A stretch of DNA of 64,000 nt from Amycolatopsis decaplanina DSM 44594 (GCF_000342005.1 NZ_AOHO01000037.1:1-64000); one strand, 5' to 3'; counted from the first letter of the stretch, positions 49,689 to 58,722 are shown. Made by a program: numbers and translations. Notes: generated by a model from the sequence alone, not told the origin.

Positions 49689-52600
49689 GTGTCGCGGCAC
49701 GTGCTCACGGTGGACCGTGACCAGGGGTATCGCACCATTTCGGCCGCGTTGCAGGACGCGCGCAACGGCACGGTGATCTCCGTGCTTCCCGGCCGTTACG
49801 ACGAATCCCTGGTGGTGACCAAGGTGGTCACCATCGCGGCGAGCGACGCGCGCGGAACCGTCGAGGTCGTGGCACGCCAGGGCAGCGCGGTCCAGCTCGC
49901 CGCCGAAGCCGTCAAGCTCACCGGCCTGGTGCTGCGGGGGCAGCACGAGAGCCTGCCCGCGGTCGACGTCGCACGCGGGCAGGCCGCGGTGGAGGACTGC
50001 GAGATCATCGGCGCGGCCTGGACGGCGGTGCTGGCCCGCGATTCGGGTTCGCTGGCGATGCGCGGCTGCCGCGTGACCAACCCCGGCGGCGCGGGGATCG
50101 TGGTCACCTCGCCCGCGCCCAGCACGATCGAGGACTGCGTCATCGAACACGTGCGGACCTCCGCCGTCGTGATCGCCGAACGCGGGAATCCGATGGTGCG
50201 GGACTGCACCCTGAGGCACGCCAAGGGAAACGGCGTCTGCGCGAACGGGCAGGCGCAGGGCACCATCCAGCATTGCGACATCTCCTCGACCGACCGGCCG
50301 GGGATCGCGCTCGAAGAGGACAGCGCGACGAAGGTGCTCGACACCACTGTCCGCGACACCGCGAGCGGCGTCTTCATCAGCACGCACTCCTCCCCCGTGC
50401 TCGAAGAATGCCGCACCACGAACACCACCGGTGACGGGATCACCGTGGCCGACGGCGCCGATCCGATGCTGCGCCGCTGCCGTACGGCCAAGACCGGCGG
50501 CGTGGGAGTCCGGGTCACCGGACGGTCCCGCGGCACTTTCGAAGACTGCGAGATCTCCGACGCGACCGGCGCGGGCATCCACGTCGACGAGGCGAGCGGG
50601 CCGACGTTCAGCCGGACGACCGTCCGCGGCGGCGCGGCGGAAGGCCTCGTGGTCACCGACGGCGCGACGGCCGAGTTCGACCGGCTGGAGATCCGGGACG
50701 TGGCGGGCCACGGTGTGCTGGTGCGGGCGGCCGCGAACCCGCTGCTGCGCCGGGCGACGCTCAACGCCTGCCGGGGCAACGGCATCGAGGTCACCGGCAA
50801 CGGCCGCGGCCGGGTCGAAGACTGCGAAGTACGCGACGCGGGGAAAGCCGGGCTCAGTATCTCCGAGGGCGGAAGTCCTTACGTCAGCACGCTTCGGGTG
50901 CATCAACCGAAACGATCCGCCGTCCTCGTCGGACCCGGTGGCGTCGGTTCCCTGCGTGACTGCGAGATCGTCGAAGCCGGAGAAGACGGCGTGCTGGTGC
51001 AGGACGGCGGCGAGCTGATGCTGTCCCGCTCGTCCGTGCGGCGTTCCCGCGGCCACGGTGTGCTGGTGGAAGCGGGCGCGCGGGCGAAGCTGACCGCCGA
51101 CGACGTAAGCGGGAACCGCCGCGACGGTATCCGGATCGACTCGGCCGAGACGGTGAGCGTGGTGGACTGCACCGTCTCCGACAACACCGGCGGCGGTCTC
51201 CGGACGACCGTGCCCGGCACGCGGCTGTCGGTGGAGAACCTGACCAGCAAGGCCAACGGTGCCCCGGACACAGACGGCACCGTCGCGGCCACCGCCGAGG
51301 TCACCGCGGTCACCGAACCCGGCGACACCCCTCAGGACACCGAAGGCGAAGGCGGCCCGCTGGCCAAGCTGGAGGAGCTCGTCGGCCTCAGCGGCGTCAA
51401 GCATCAGGTGAAGACACTGGTGAACCTGAACAAGATGGCGCGGCGGCGGGAACAGGCGGGGATGGTCGCGCCGCCGACCAGCAGGCATCTGATCTTCGCC
51501 GGCCCTCCCGGCACCGGCAAGACGACCGTCGCCCGGCTCTACGGCAGCATCCTCGCCGAACTCGGTGTCCTGCGCGAAGGTCATCTGGTCGAGGTCGCCA
51601 GGGCCGATCTGGTCGCGCAGATCGTCGGCGGCACGGCGATCAAGACCACCGAGACGTTCACCAAGGCCCTCGGCGGCGTACTGTTCATCGACGAGGCGTA
51701 CACGCTGAGCGCGCAGAGCAAGGGCAGCGGACCGGACTTCGGCCGCGAAGCCATCGACACCCTGGTCAAGCTGATGGAAGACCATCGTGACGAGCTCGTG
51801 GTCGTCGCGGCGGGCTACTCACAGGAGATGTCCTCGTTCCTGCAGTCCAACCCCGGGCTGGCGTCGCGATTCACCCGGACCATCGCATTCGAGAACTACT
51901 CCACCGACGAACTGGTGACCATCGTCGAGAAGATGTGCACCGCCCACCAGTACCAGGTGCCCGAGGAAACCAGGAACGCGCTGTCAGTCCACTTCGGACA
52001 GATGGAACGCGGCGAGGACTTCGGCAACGGCAGGACGGCGCGCAAGGTGTTCGAGGAAATGGTGGACCGACAGGCTTTCCGGCTCGCGAGCGATCCGGAC
52101 GCCGACGACCAGAGCCTGTCGCTCCTGCTCGCCGCCGACGTCCCCGGAGACGCGGCGAAGGCCGCGCAGGGCGACGACGACGAACTGACGGTCTTGCGGA
52201 CGAAACTCGACTCGATGATCGGCCTCACCGGGGTGAAGGACGCGATCAACGACCTGGTGAACCTGATCTCCACCGCACGAGCCCGGCGGCAGGCCGGACT
52301 GCCGGTCCCCGCGATCAGCAACCATCTCGTCTTCGCCGGTGCGCCCGGTACCGGTAAGACCACGGTGGCCCGGCTCTACGGCGAATTGCTCGCCGCGCTG
52401 GGCGTGCTGCGCAAGGGGCACCTGGTCGAGGTCGCGCGCGCCGACCTGGTCGGCCGCTACGTCGGGCACACCGCGCACCTGACCAGGGAGGCCTTCGAAT
52501 CCGCCCGCGGCGGCGTGCTGTTCATCGACGAGGCGTACGCGCTGACCCCCGAAGGTGCCGCGGGCGGCGACTTCGGCCAGGAAGCCGTCGACACGCTGGT

Positions 52601-52982
52601 GAAACTGATGGAAGACCACCGCGACGACACCGTCGTGATCGTCGCCGGGTACTCGGCGGCGATGCGGTCGTTCCTCGCCTCCAACGCCGGTCTCGCCTCC
52701 CGGTTCTCCCGGCACATCGAGTTCGAGAACTACTCCACCGACGACCTGGTCACCATCGTGCACCGGATGGCCTCCTCGAACGGCTACGAATGCGCCCCGG
52801 AGACGGTCATCGCCCTGCGACGGCACTTCGCGGGCGTGGAACGGGACGAGACCTTCGGCAACGCCCGCTACGCGCGGCAGGTGCTGGAGATCATGATGAC
52901 GCGCCAAGCGGGAAGGCTCAGCACGAGCGGCGCGCCCACCATCGCGGACCTGCGCCTGCTGTCCCCCGCCGACCTTCCCTGA
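49689..52982 (+). CDS. parallel beta-helix fused to two EccA/CbbX-type AAA+ ATPase domains
   Basis: A 1,097-aa protein from GTG 49689, chosen for GAGGGGAG 5 nt upstream. Residues about 1-520 are a right-handed parallel beta-helix of the NosD/pectate-lyase type: some twenty 23-24-aa coils with recurring G-I-x-V and E-D-C-x-I patterns (VEDCEIIGA, IEDCVIEHV). Two AAA+ domains follow: LVGLSGVKHQVKTLVNL with Walker A GPPGTGKTT (about 605) and LFIDEAYTLS, then MIGLTGVKDAINDLVNL with GAPGTGKTT (about 884) and LFIDEAYALT. Each also has the HLVEVARADLV pore-loop-like segment and the FENYSTD sensor region typical of EccA/CbbX. EccA is the cytosolic AAA+ of ESX systems. Here its TPR-like N-terminus appears replaced by a beta-helix and the ATPase is duplicated. 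It starts 149 nt from the divergent mycosin gene. Confidence 0.88.
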   Translation: MSRHVLTVDRDQGYRTISAALQDARNGTVISVLPGRYDESLVVTKVVTIAASDARGTVEVVARQGSAVQLAAEAVKLTGLVLRGQHESLPAVDVARGQAAVEDCEIIGAAWTAVLARDSGSLAMRGCRVTNPGGAGIVVTSPAPSTIEDCVIEHVRTSAVVIAERGNPMVRDCTLRHAKGNGVCANGQAQGTIQHCDISSTDRPGIALEEDSATKVLDTTVRDTASGVFISTHSSPVLEECRTTNTTGDGITVADGADPMLRRCRTAKTGGVGVRVTGRSRGTFEDCEISDATGAGIHVDEASGPTFSRTTVRGGAAEGLVVTDGATAEFDRLEIRDVAGHGVLVRAAANPLLRRATLNACRGNGIEVTGNGRGRVEDCEVRDAGKAGLSISEGGSPYVSTLRVHQPKRSAVLVGPGGVGSLRDCEIVEAGEDGVLVQDGGELMLSRSSVRRSRGHGVLVEAGARAKLTADDVSGNRRDGIRIDSAETVSVVDCTVSDNTGGGLRTTVPGTRLSVENLTSKANGAPDTDGTVAATAEVTAVTEPGDTPQDTEGEGGPLAKLEELVGLSGVKHQVKTLVNLNKMARRREQAGMVAPPTSRHLIFAGPPGTGKTTVARLYGSILAELGVLREGHLVEVARADLVAQIVGGTAIKTTETFTKALGGVLFIDEAYTLSAQSKGSGPDFGREAIDTLVKLMEDHRDELVVVAAGYSQEMSSFLQSNPGLASRFTRTIAFENYSTDELVTIVEKMCTAHQYQVPEETRNALSVHFGQMERGEDFGNGRTARKVFEEMVDRQAFRLASDPDADDQSLSLLLAADVPGDAAKAAQGDDDELTVLRTKLDSMIGLTGVKDAINDLVNLISTARARRQAGLPVPAISNHLVFAGAPGTGKTTVARLYGELLAALGVLRKGHLVEVARADLVGRYVGHTAHLTREAFESARGGVLFIDEAYALTPEGAAGGDFGQEAVDTLVKLMEDHRDDTVVIVAGYSAAMRSFLASNAGLASRFSRHIEFENYSTDDLVTIVHRMASSNGYECAPETVIALRRHFAGVERDETFGNARYARQVLEIMMTRQAGRLSTSGAPTIADLRLLSPADLP

Positions 52983-53086
52983 GCTCCCTTCGCGACCGGC
53001 CTGTGACGTTCCGCCATCGGAAGTTCACCGGTGCCATGGCAGGATTGCCCCCGGCATGGCTGTCGTTGAGAGGAGTTCCACGCAGC

Positions 53087-55495
53087 GTGGACAAGACCGC
53101 GTTCGGAGACTTCCTTCGCTTCTACCGGCTGCGCGTCCCGATGACGCAGGAGGAGCTGGCCGAGCGGACCGGGATCAGCGTGCGCAGCATCAGCGACATG
53201 GAGCGCGGACGGGTCCGCACTCCGCAGCGGCGCACCGCGGAACTGCTGGTCGAGGGCCTGGGGCTGACCGGCAAGGAAGCGGGTGATTTCGCCGACCTCG
53301 CCCGGTCCGGACGGCGGCCGGTGCTCGCCAGGGAAGAGCCCGTCCCCGTCGAGGCACCCCATCCCGTCCTCATCGCCGCCCTGCCGCCCTCCCTCACCGA
53401 ACTGACCGGACGGAAGGCCGAACAGCGGCTGCTGGACGAGGTCGCGGAGTCCGCCGCCTCCTCGTCCCGGCTCCAGGTCGCGGTGCTGCACGGACTTCCG
53501 GGCGCCGGCAAGACCGCCCTGGCCGTGGACGCCGGGCACCGGCACGCCCACCGTTTCGCCCAGGGCTGCCTGTTCCTCGACCTGCGCGGCATGGATCCCG
53601 AACCACTCACCCCGGACAGGGCCGTCCACCGGCTGCTGCGCGGGCTGGGGCTCGACGAACGCCAGTTCCCGAACGATCCCGAAGACCGGCTCGCCCTCTA
53701 CCGGTCGCTGGTGCACGACCGCGAGATCCTGCTGATCCTCGACAACGCCGCCAACGAGGCCCAGGTGCGTCCGCTGCTCGCCACCAGCCCCGGTTCGATG
53801 GTGCTGGTGACCAGCCGGAGCACGTTGACGGGGTTGAACGCGAGGCACCGGCTCGCCCTCGACGTCCTGTCCGGCGACGAGGCGGTGGACCTGCTCGGCG
53901 TGGCCGCCGGGGAACCCCGGCTGAAGGCGGAACCGGCCGCGGCGCGGCGCGTGGCGGAACTCTGCGGTGGCGTGCCGCTCGCCTTGCTCATCGCGGGCAA
54001 CCGGCTGGCCAGCCGTCCTCAGTGGACGATCGCGCACCTCGCCGACCAGCTCGAGAACGAGCGGCGGCGGTTGTCCGTGCTCAGCGCGGGTGACCTCCAG
54101 ATCCGCACCGCCTTCGCGCTCTCCTACCACCATCTGGCCCCCGAAACCGCCCGGGTGTTCCGACGGCTGGCGCTGGTGGACGGCCCGGACGTCTCCGTCG
54201 AGCTGGTCGCGATCGCCTCCGGCAGTCCCGCGGACGAGGTCGAGGCGGAGCTGGAAAACCTGGCCGAAGCCAGTCTGCTCGGCTTCAGCGGCGCTCCGGG
54301 GCGGTTCACCACGCTCGATCTGCTGCGGGTCTTCGCCAAGGAGAAGCTGGAAACCACCGAAAGCGCCGAGGACGTCCGGGAGGCGTCCGAGCGGGTGCGG
54401 AACTGGCTGCTCGCGGTGGCGACGAAAGCGGCGCAGTACTTCGACCACGACCGGACCGAGGTGACCTTCACGGTCGACGGGCCCGACCCGGTGCACGACC
54501 GGGAATCCTCGGCCCGGTGGCTGGCCGAGGAGCAGCACCATTGGCGCGGGGCGCTGCGGTCGGCGGCGGCGCTCGGCGCGCACCGGCAGGTCCTCGAACT
54601 GGCACAGTCCATGCACTGGTACTCGGATCTGCGCGGCACCGGCCCGCTCTGGCGCGAGGTGTTCGGCGCGGGCGCGGCGGCGGCCGAGGCACTGGGCGAC
54701 GTCCGGTCCGCGGGGGAACAGCTGAACTACGTGTCGTGGGCGCTCTACGCGCTTTGCGGGGATCCGCATGCCGCGCGCGTAGCGCACGAACGCGCGGTGG
54801 CCGCGGCGACCGAGGCCGGCGACCTGGTCACCCAGGCCTGGGCCTGGTACTACGGATCCGCCATCACCCGGCGGCTGGGTTCACCGCGTGAGGCCGCCTT
54901 GCTGAGCAGACGGTCCGTGGATCTGTTCGAGCGGGCGGATTACCCGAACGGCCGTCATCTGGCGCTGTCCTTGCTGGGAAGCATGTTGCACACCCTCGGC
55001 GAGTTCGACGAAGCCGTGGCGGTGCAGCGGCGGAGCGAGGCCTATTACCGGGGTTCGGCCACCGCGCCGGGTAACGACGAGCTACTGTCGATGGTGCTGA
55101 CCCGGCTCGCCGAAAGTCTCGCGGCGAAGGGTGACGTCGCGACCGCGCTGGACCTGCTGGACGAGGCCGAGTCGCTGTTCCGCAGGCATGGCGCGAAGTT
55201 CGCGGTGGCGAAGGCACAACACCTGCGTGGCCGGATCCTGTTCAAGGCGAACCGGCCGGCCGAGGCCGAGGAACAACTGCTGTCCGCGTTGGCCGAAGCG
55301 CGCTGGTCCGAAACGAAGATCGAGATCATGATCCAGCTGGCGAAACTGGCCGACGCCACCGGGAAACCGGCCGAGGCCAAGGCGCACCGGGTGCACGCCC
55401 TCGCCGAATGCGCCCGGTACGAGACGCCGATCGCCAGGAAGACGGGTCGCGAACTGGCCGCCGAACTCGGTGTCGCGGTGCCGGAATCGGCTTGA
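53087..55495 (+). CDS. XRE-HTH / NB-ARC / TPR transcriptional regulator (copy 2)
   Basis: An 802-aa paralogue of the regulator at 967-3405. GTG 53087 has AGGAG at 53071-53075 and gives VDKTAFGDFLRFYR, level with copy 1; an ATG 51 nt upstream lacks a ribosome site. XRE helix-turn-helix: MTQEELAERTGISVRSISDMERGR. NB-ARC: GLPGAGKTALAV at about 137 and ILLILDNAANEAQVRPLL, winged-helix linker, then TPR-like repeats (LAQSMHWYSDLRGTGPLW). It is identical to copy 1 in domain order and clearly related throughout. It lies just downstream of the AAA+ fusion gene on the same strand (104-nt gap), so the two copies bracket the secretion/effector locus. It likely senses a ligand through its TPRs and controls nearby genes; the target is inferred. 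Confidence 0.87.
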   Translation: MDKTAFGDFLRFYRLRVPMTQEELAERTGISVRSISDMERGRVRTPQRRTAELLVEGLGLTGKEAGDFADLARSGRRPVLAREEPVPVEAPHPVLIAALPPSLTELTGRKAEQRLLDEVAESAASSSRLQVAVLHGLPGAGKTALAVDAGHRHAHRFAQGCLFLDLRGMDPEPLTPDRAVHRLLRGLGLDERQFPNDPEDRLALYRSLVHDREILLILDNAANEAQVRPLLATSPGSMVLVTSRSTLTGLNARHRLALDVLSGDEAVDLLGVAAGEPRLKAEPAAARRVAELCGGVPLALLIAGNRLASRPQWTIAHLADQLENERRRLSVLSAGDLQIRTAFALSYHHLAPETARVFRRLALVDGPDVSVELVAIASGSPADEVEAELENLAEASLLGFSGAPGRFTTLDLLRVFAKEKLETTESAEDVREASERVRNWLLAVATKAAQYFDHDRTEVTFTVDGPDPVHDRESSARWLAEEQHHWRGALRSAAALGAHRQVLELAQSMHWYSDLRGTGPLWREVFGAGAAAAEALGDVRSAGEQLNYVSWALYALCGDPHAARVAHERAVAAATEAGDLVTQAWAWYYGSAITRRLGSPREAALLSRRSVDLFERADYPNGRHLALSLLGSMLHTLGEFDEAVAVQRRSEAYYRGSATAPGNDELLSMVLTRLAESLAAKGDVATALDLLDEAESLFRRHGAKFAVAKAQHLRGRILFKANRPAEAEEQLLSALAEARWSETKIEIMIQLAKLADATGKPAEAKAHRVHALAECARYETPIARKTGRELAAELGVAVPESA

Positions 55496-55504
55496 GCCCA
55501 CGAG

Positions 55505-56077
55505 TCACCATCCTGCGGCGGTGACCCCGCGGCAGGCCAGCACCTCGGTCATCGCGATCGTCGCGTGATGTACCCGGGACTTGACCGTGCCCACCGGCAC
55601 GCCGATGCTCGCGGCGGCGCGCTGGCGGGTGCGGTCGAGCCGGTAGACCTCGTCGAGTGCTTCGCGCTGGATCGGGGTCAGCCGAGCCAAACCCTCTTCG
55701 ACGACACACCGCTCGACGACCTCGTCGGCGAAGTCGGTGTCACCCGGCAGCAGGTCGAAGTCGTCGTCCCCGAACACGACCGGGCGGGCCTTGTCGCGGC
55801 GGGCCCAGTCGACGATGAGATTGCGGGCGACCCTGAACAGCCACGGCCGCGGCGGGATGCGCTTCTCGATCAGCGCCTCGCTGTTGCGCCAGGCGCGGAA
55901 CAGGCATTCCTGCACGACGTCCTCGGCCCGATGCGGATCGGTGGGGAGCAGGCCGCGGGTGAAGCGCAGCAGATGGTCTCGGTGCTCTGCGTGCAACGCC
56001 GCCACGAAAGCGTTTCCCTCGGCCGACGGTGCCCTGTCCGCCAGCGAAGTCACCTGAGTACCGCGGTGGCCTGTCAC
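55505..56077 (-). CDS. ECF-type RNA polymerase sigma factor
   Basis: A 190-aa sigma-70 family protein. GTG 56077 is chosen for GGGAGG at 56083-56088, 5 nt upstream. Region 2: LLRFTRGLLPTDPHRAEDVVQECLFRAWRN. Region 4: LTPIQREALDEVYRLDRTRQ and ASIGVPVGTVKSRVHHA (helix-turn-helix). There is no region 1.1 or 3, as expected for extracytoplasmic-function sigma factors, and the SigK/SigL-like arrangement is plausible. No anti-sigma factor gene lies next to it in the window, which is unusual for the class. It is convergent, 9 bp apart, with regulator copy 2. Confidence 0.9.
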   Translation of the reverse strand: MTGHRGTQVTSLADRAPSAEGNAFVAALHAEHRDHLLRFTRGLLPTDPHRAEDVVQECLFRAWRNSEALIEKRIPPRPWLFRVARNLIVDWARRDKARPVVFGDDDFDLLPGDTDFADEVVERCVVEEGLARLTPIQREALDEVYRLDRTRQRAAASIGVPVGTVKSRVHHATIAMTEVLACRGVTAAGW

Positions 56078-56549
56078 GCCGACCTCCCTGACTAGTTGGC
56101 GTCCTTGACCTCGATTCCACCGGTCGGAGTAGCCCGCGACCATGAGGAAGGACCGGCAGAACTCGGCATCGGCGGGTTCTTCCGGTTCGTCTGCCGCTCT
56201 CCGTCGAACGTCCCTCGCCGCACGATGCGGCCGTGGCCCATGACGAGGATCCGGTTCCGACGACCTCGCCGTGGCCGCCGTGTGCCGGCTCCTTCGTCTT
56301 GCTTTTCGCCGATTCCGGGGTTGTCACGCCCGGGTTCATCAGGAGGCACAGGCGGCGGTCTCGACGCGCCTGTTCCCGTGGGAGGCGAAGTGCCATTCGA
56401 CCTGCGGGGATCGGCACGATCACGACTCTTCATCGCGTGGGGCGCCAATGCCCGGCTGCCGGCACATCTACTCGTTCTGGCAGGTAGGCCTCTTCGGGCT
56501 GCGGGCATGCCGAGGGGCCCGTCACCGGTGGCTGGCGGGCTCCTCGGGG
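56078..56549. other. 472-bp gap with a possible relic of an ABC-transporter ATPase
   Basis: No intact gene is visible. On the minus strand near 56290-56200 the peptide NRILVMGHGRIVRRGTF resembles the C-terminal end of sugar-type ABC ATPases (...RILVMxxGRIV...), but no start, Walker motif or upstream part is present. The rest, including the 5' region of the sigma gene, shows nothing I recognise. Confidence 0.35.
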
Positions 56550-57803
56550 TTAGGTGTGGTGGAGGGTGTTGCGGCGGGGTTTTCGGAGCGGATCCCGGTA
56601 TTGGGGTGGGATGAACTCCGGTAGCCCGTCGGTGGCCATGCGGACCTGCCAGTCGCCGTGATGGATCAGCCGGTGATGAAACCCGCACAGCAGCACCAGG
56701 TTGCGGAGGTCGGTGGGTCCGCCGTCTGCCCAGTGGTGAATGTGGTGGGCGTGGCAGTTCTTGGGCTTCCGATGGCAGCCGGGGAACGCGCAGCCGCCGT
56801 CTCGGATGTTCAGGGCGCGTCGTTGGCCTGGGGTGACGAACCGTCTGAGTCGTCCCACGTCGAGAGGCTCACCGGCGGCGTTCATGACGACGGGGAGCAT
56901 GAGGCAGTCGCAGGCGGCGAGGCGGGCTTCACGGGCGGTCATCGTCCCGACGAAGTCGAGACACGCGGTGCCGAGGCCGGATTTCAGCTCCTCCAGCCCG
57001 ATGGTGACGTGCACCAACGTGCGGTAGCCGCTGGTGCCCGGTTGGTCGGGGCAGGCGATGGCCAGGTCGAGCAGTTCGGTCCAGGCGTCTCCCAGGCGTT
57101 CGCACTTCATCCGCAGATCGGCTTGGCCGAATTCGTCGACCGGCCGTGGCTGGGCGTAGGCCTCGAGCGCGGCGGCGGTGCGGGCACCGGTCTCGTCGTC
57201 GAGCAAGCCGGTCAGTCTCCAGAACCCGTCCTTGCGGCGCTCCAGGGTGATCTCCCGGCGCGGCTCGGCCGGTTCCGGGTCTTTGGGCTCATTGCCGTCG
57301 GGATCCAACCACGCCAGGAGCTTTGCTTCGGCTTCGACGAGCTGCCGGGGACCCGCATCACGGGCCAGATCAGCCAGGATTTTCTCCGCACTGGTGCGGT
57401 CCTCAGCCGAGGTCTCGGCCGGGAGCTTCTTCAGAATCTCCAGGATCTGGTCGATCCGCTCGTCCCCGACCAGCCCCTCCGCGGCCACCGCGGCGGTCGC
57501 GGAAGCAACCGCGGGAACTTCGGTGCCGTCCACAGCGCGGGTGGGGTTCAAGGCGATGGCCCGTTTCACCACCGGCCGCGCCTCACCAAGCGACAAACCA
57601 GCCACATCCGCGAACCAATTGGCCGTACTGCCATAGCCGTACAAGTCTTTGACGCCCCGAGACTCGATCTCCGCCAGAAACTGCCCCAACCCGGCGGTAG
57701 CCATCCTGATCACCCGCAAAGACTGCTGCACGCCATGCGCAAGCTCCAGCTTGCCGGCACGCCACAACTCCTGCGGCAACTCGGGAAGAAAGGTCTCGGA
57801 CAC
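56550..57803 (-). CDS. DUF222-HNH endonuclease-type protein (13E12 family)
   Basis: A 417-aa protein. Residues about 20-280 are the helical DUF222 domain (VKDLYGYGSTANWFADVAGLSLGEARPV in part, RLTGLLDDETGARTAAALEAY). The C-terminus is an HNH nuclease with zinc-binding Cys (CAFPGCHRKPKNC) and HAHHIHHWADGGPTDLRNLVLLC, then FHHRLIHHGDW. These multi-copy actinobacterial genes correspond to the 13E12 repeat family of mycobacteria and are often mobile or recombination-linked. A near-perfect LexA box lies 23 nt upstream of GTG 57803, so DNA damage should induce it. GGAG sits very close to the GTG, so a slightly later start is possible. Confidence 0.88.
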   Translation of the reverse strand: MSETFLPELPQELWRAGKLELAHGVQQSLRVIRMATAGLGQFLAEIESRGVKDLYGYGSTANWFADVAGLSLGEARPVVKRAIALNPTRAVDGTEVPAVASATAAVAAEGLVGDERIDQILEILKKLPAETSAEDRTSAEKILADLARDAGPRQLVEAEAKLLAWLDPDGNEPKDPEPAEPRREITLERRKDGFWRLTGLLDDETGARTAAALEAYAQPRPVDEFGQADLRMKCERLGDAWTELLDLAIACPDQPGTSGYRTLVHVTIGLEELKSGLGTACLDFVGTMTAREARLAACDCLMLPVVMNAAGEPLDVGRLRRFVTPGQRRALNIRDGGCAFPGCHRKPKNCHAHHIHHWADGGPTDLRNLVLLCGFHHRLIHHGDWQVRMATDGLPEFIPPQYRDPLRKPRRNTLHHT

Positions 57804-57825
57804 CTCTCCAGAATACCCGACAAAA

Positions 57826-57841
57826 TCGAACGCGTGTTCGT
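57826..57841. promoter_or_regulatory. LexA SOS box upstream of the DUF222-HNH gene
   Basis: TCGAACGCGTGTTCGT matches the actinobacterial LexA consensus CGAAC-RNRY-GTTCG exactly at all ten outer positions and fits RNRY (GCGT). It lies 23 nt before the start codon of the minus-strand HNH gene and overlaps an AT-rich stretch (taattttaag) suited to the promoter. Confidence 0.8.
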
Positions 57842-58185
57842 AATTTTAAGCAACAATGAAACAGCACATTTACCACCGAAGAGTGAATCAGACTCCGCGG
57901 CCATTCACCTTCAACGGTGATTCGGGGAAGCCTTGGTGCAACCAGGGCCGCGGATGCCGCTTGATGTTTCAGCCGCTCGCATCCCCAACGGACGGATCGA
58001 CTCGACTCCGTCCCGTCCGTATCCAAATCTCGCAACGTCATGAACAGCGAGGTGGCGTTGGCGCGCAACGCGCCCGCCGGAAGCGCTCGTGTCGAACAAC
58101 TGGGACAGGCATGACCGGTTGCCCGGCGGGCGCCGATCGGCTCGGCGTCGGGACCGGGTCACCATCCCTTCCGCGGCCTGACGCC
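57842..58185. other. 344-bp gap without a supported gene
   Basis: An AT-rich start (57842-57900) that probably holds the promoter of the divergent DUF222-HNH gene is followed by GC-rich sequence with no frame I can support. It ends where the lipoprotein pseudogene begins. The segment around 57960-58100 may be a dispersed intergenic repeat, but that cannot be shown from one copy. Confidence 0.4.
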
Positions 58186-58697
58186 GTGAGCGCGACCCTC
58201 AAGCAGACCACGAAGACCAGGATCCGCCGCTTGTGCACACCCTCCCCCGCTCGGTTCTTCGCTCCGGCCGGAGCCGCAGCCGGACTCGCCACGGGGTTCG
58301 CCCTGCTGATCGCCGGCTGTTCCGGGGGAACCCGACACCTCGTCGAGAGCCAAGCCCGCCGACGACGCGGTCGGGCGGTACGAAACCTTTCTGCACGCCA
58401 TCGGCGACGAAGACATCACGACGGCCTGCGAGATCGACAGACTGTCCACCAAGAAGAGAGAGCCACGGCCTCGGGCCGTGCGAAGAGTCGCTTCGAGGCT
58501 TGTTCCAGCTGTACTCTCCCGCGGAAAAGAAGGCACTGCAGGGCGCCACGGTGGCCCGGTCCCGCGTGACCGAAGATTCGACGAGCGTCACGATCCCGGT
58601 CGACGCGGTCAAAGCCGACGCCACCTTCATCGAAAGCGAACTGCGAGAGGCCACCATGGAGCTGCGCGACGGAAAGTGGCTACTCGTCAGGTGGTAG
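58186..58697 (+). pseudogene. lipoprotein pseudogene with two frameshifts
   Basis: Three plus-strand frames contain successive parts of one small lipoprotein. Frame 1 (58186 to about 58328) gives a signal peptide with lipobox: AGAAAGLATGFALLIAGCSGG. Frame 2 (about 58330-58455) gives KPADDAVGRYETFLHAIGDE and DITTACEIDRLS. Frame 3 (about 58460-58697) gives GPCEESLRGLFQLYSPAEKK, VTIPVDAVKADATFIESEL and a stop after DGKWLLVRW. The pieces join without lost sequence if two small indels are assumed, near gggggaaccc (about 58325-58332) and near aagagagagcc (about 58453-58462). Family function unknown. Sequencing error is a possible alternative to a real pseudogene. Confidence 0.75.
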
Positions 58698-58722
58698 GCC
58701 GGTGCCGACCGTGGCCTCTCGC

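Noticed and set aside
49536..51785. 749-aa minus-strand open frame opposite the beta-helix/AAA+ gene
   Set aside because: Antisense shadow of the repetitive beta-helix region; no start site or motif.
56200..56290. NRILVMGHGRIVRRG on the minus strand, possible ABC ATPase pseudogene
   Set aside because: Only about 17 residues resemble the family; too short to call. Kept as a remark on the gap.
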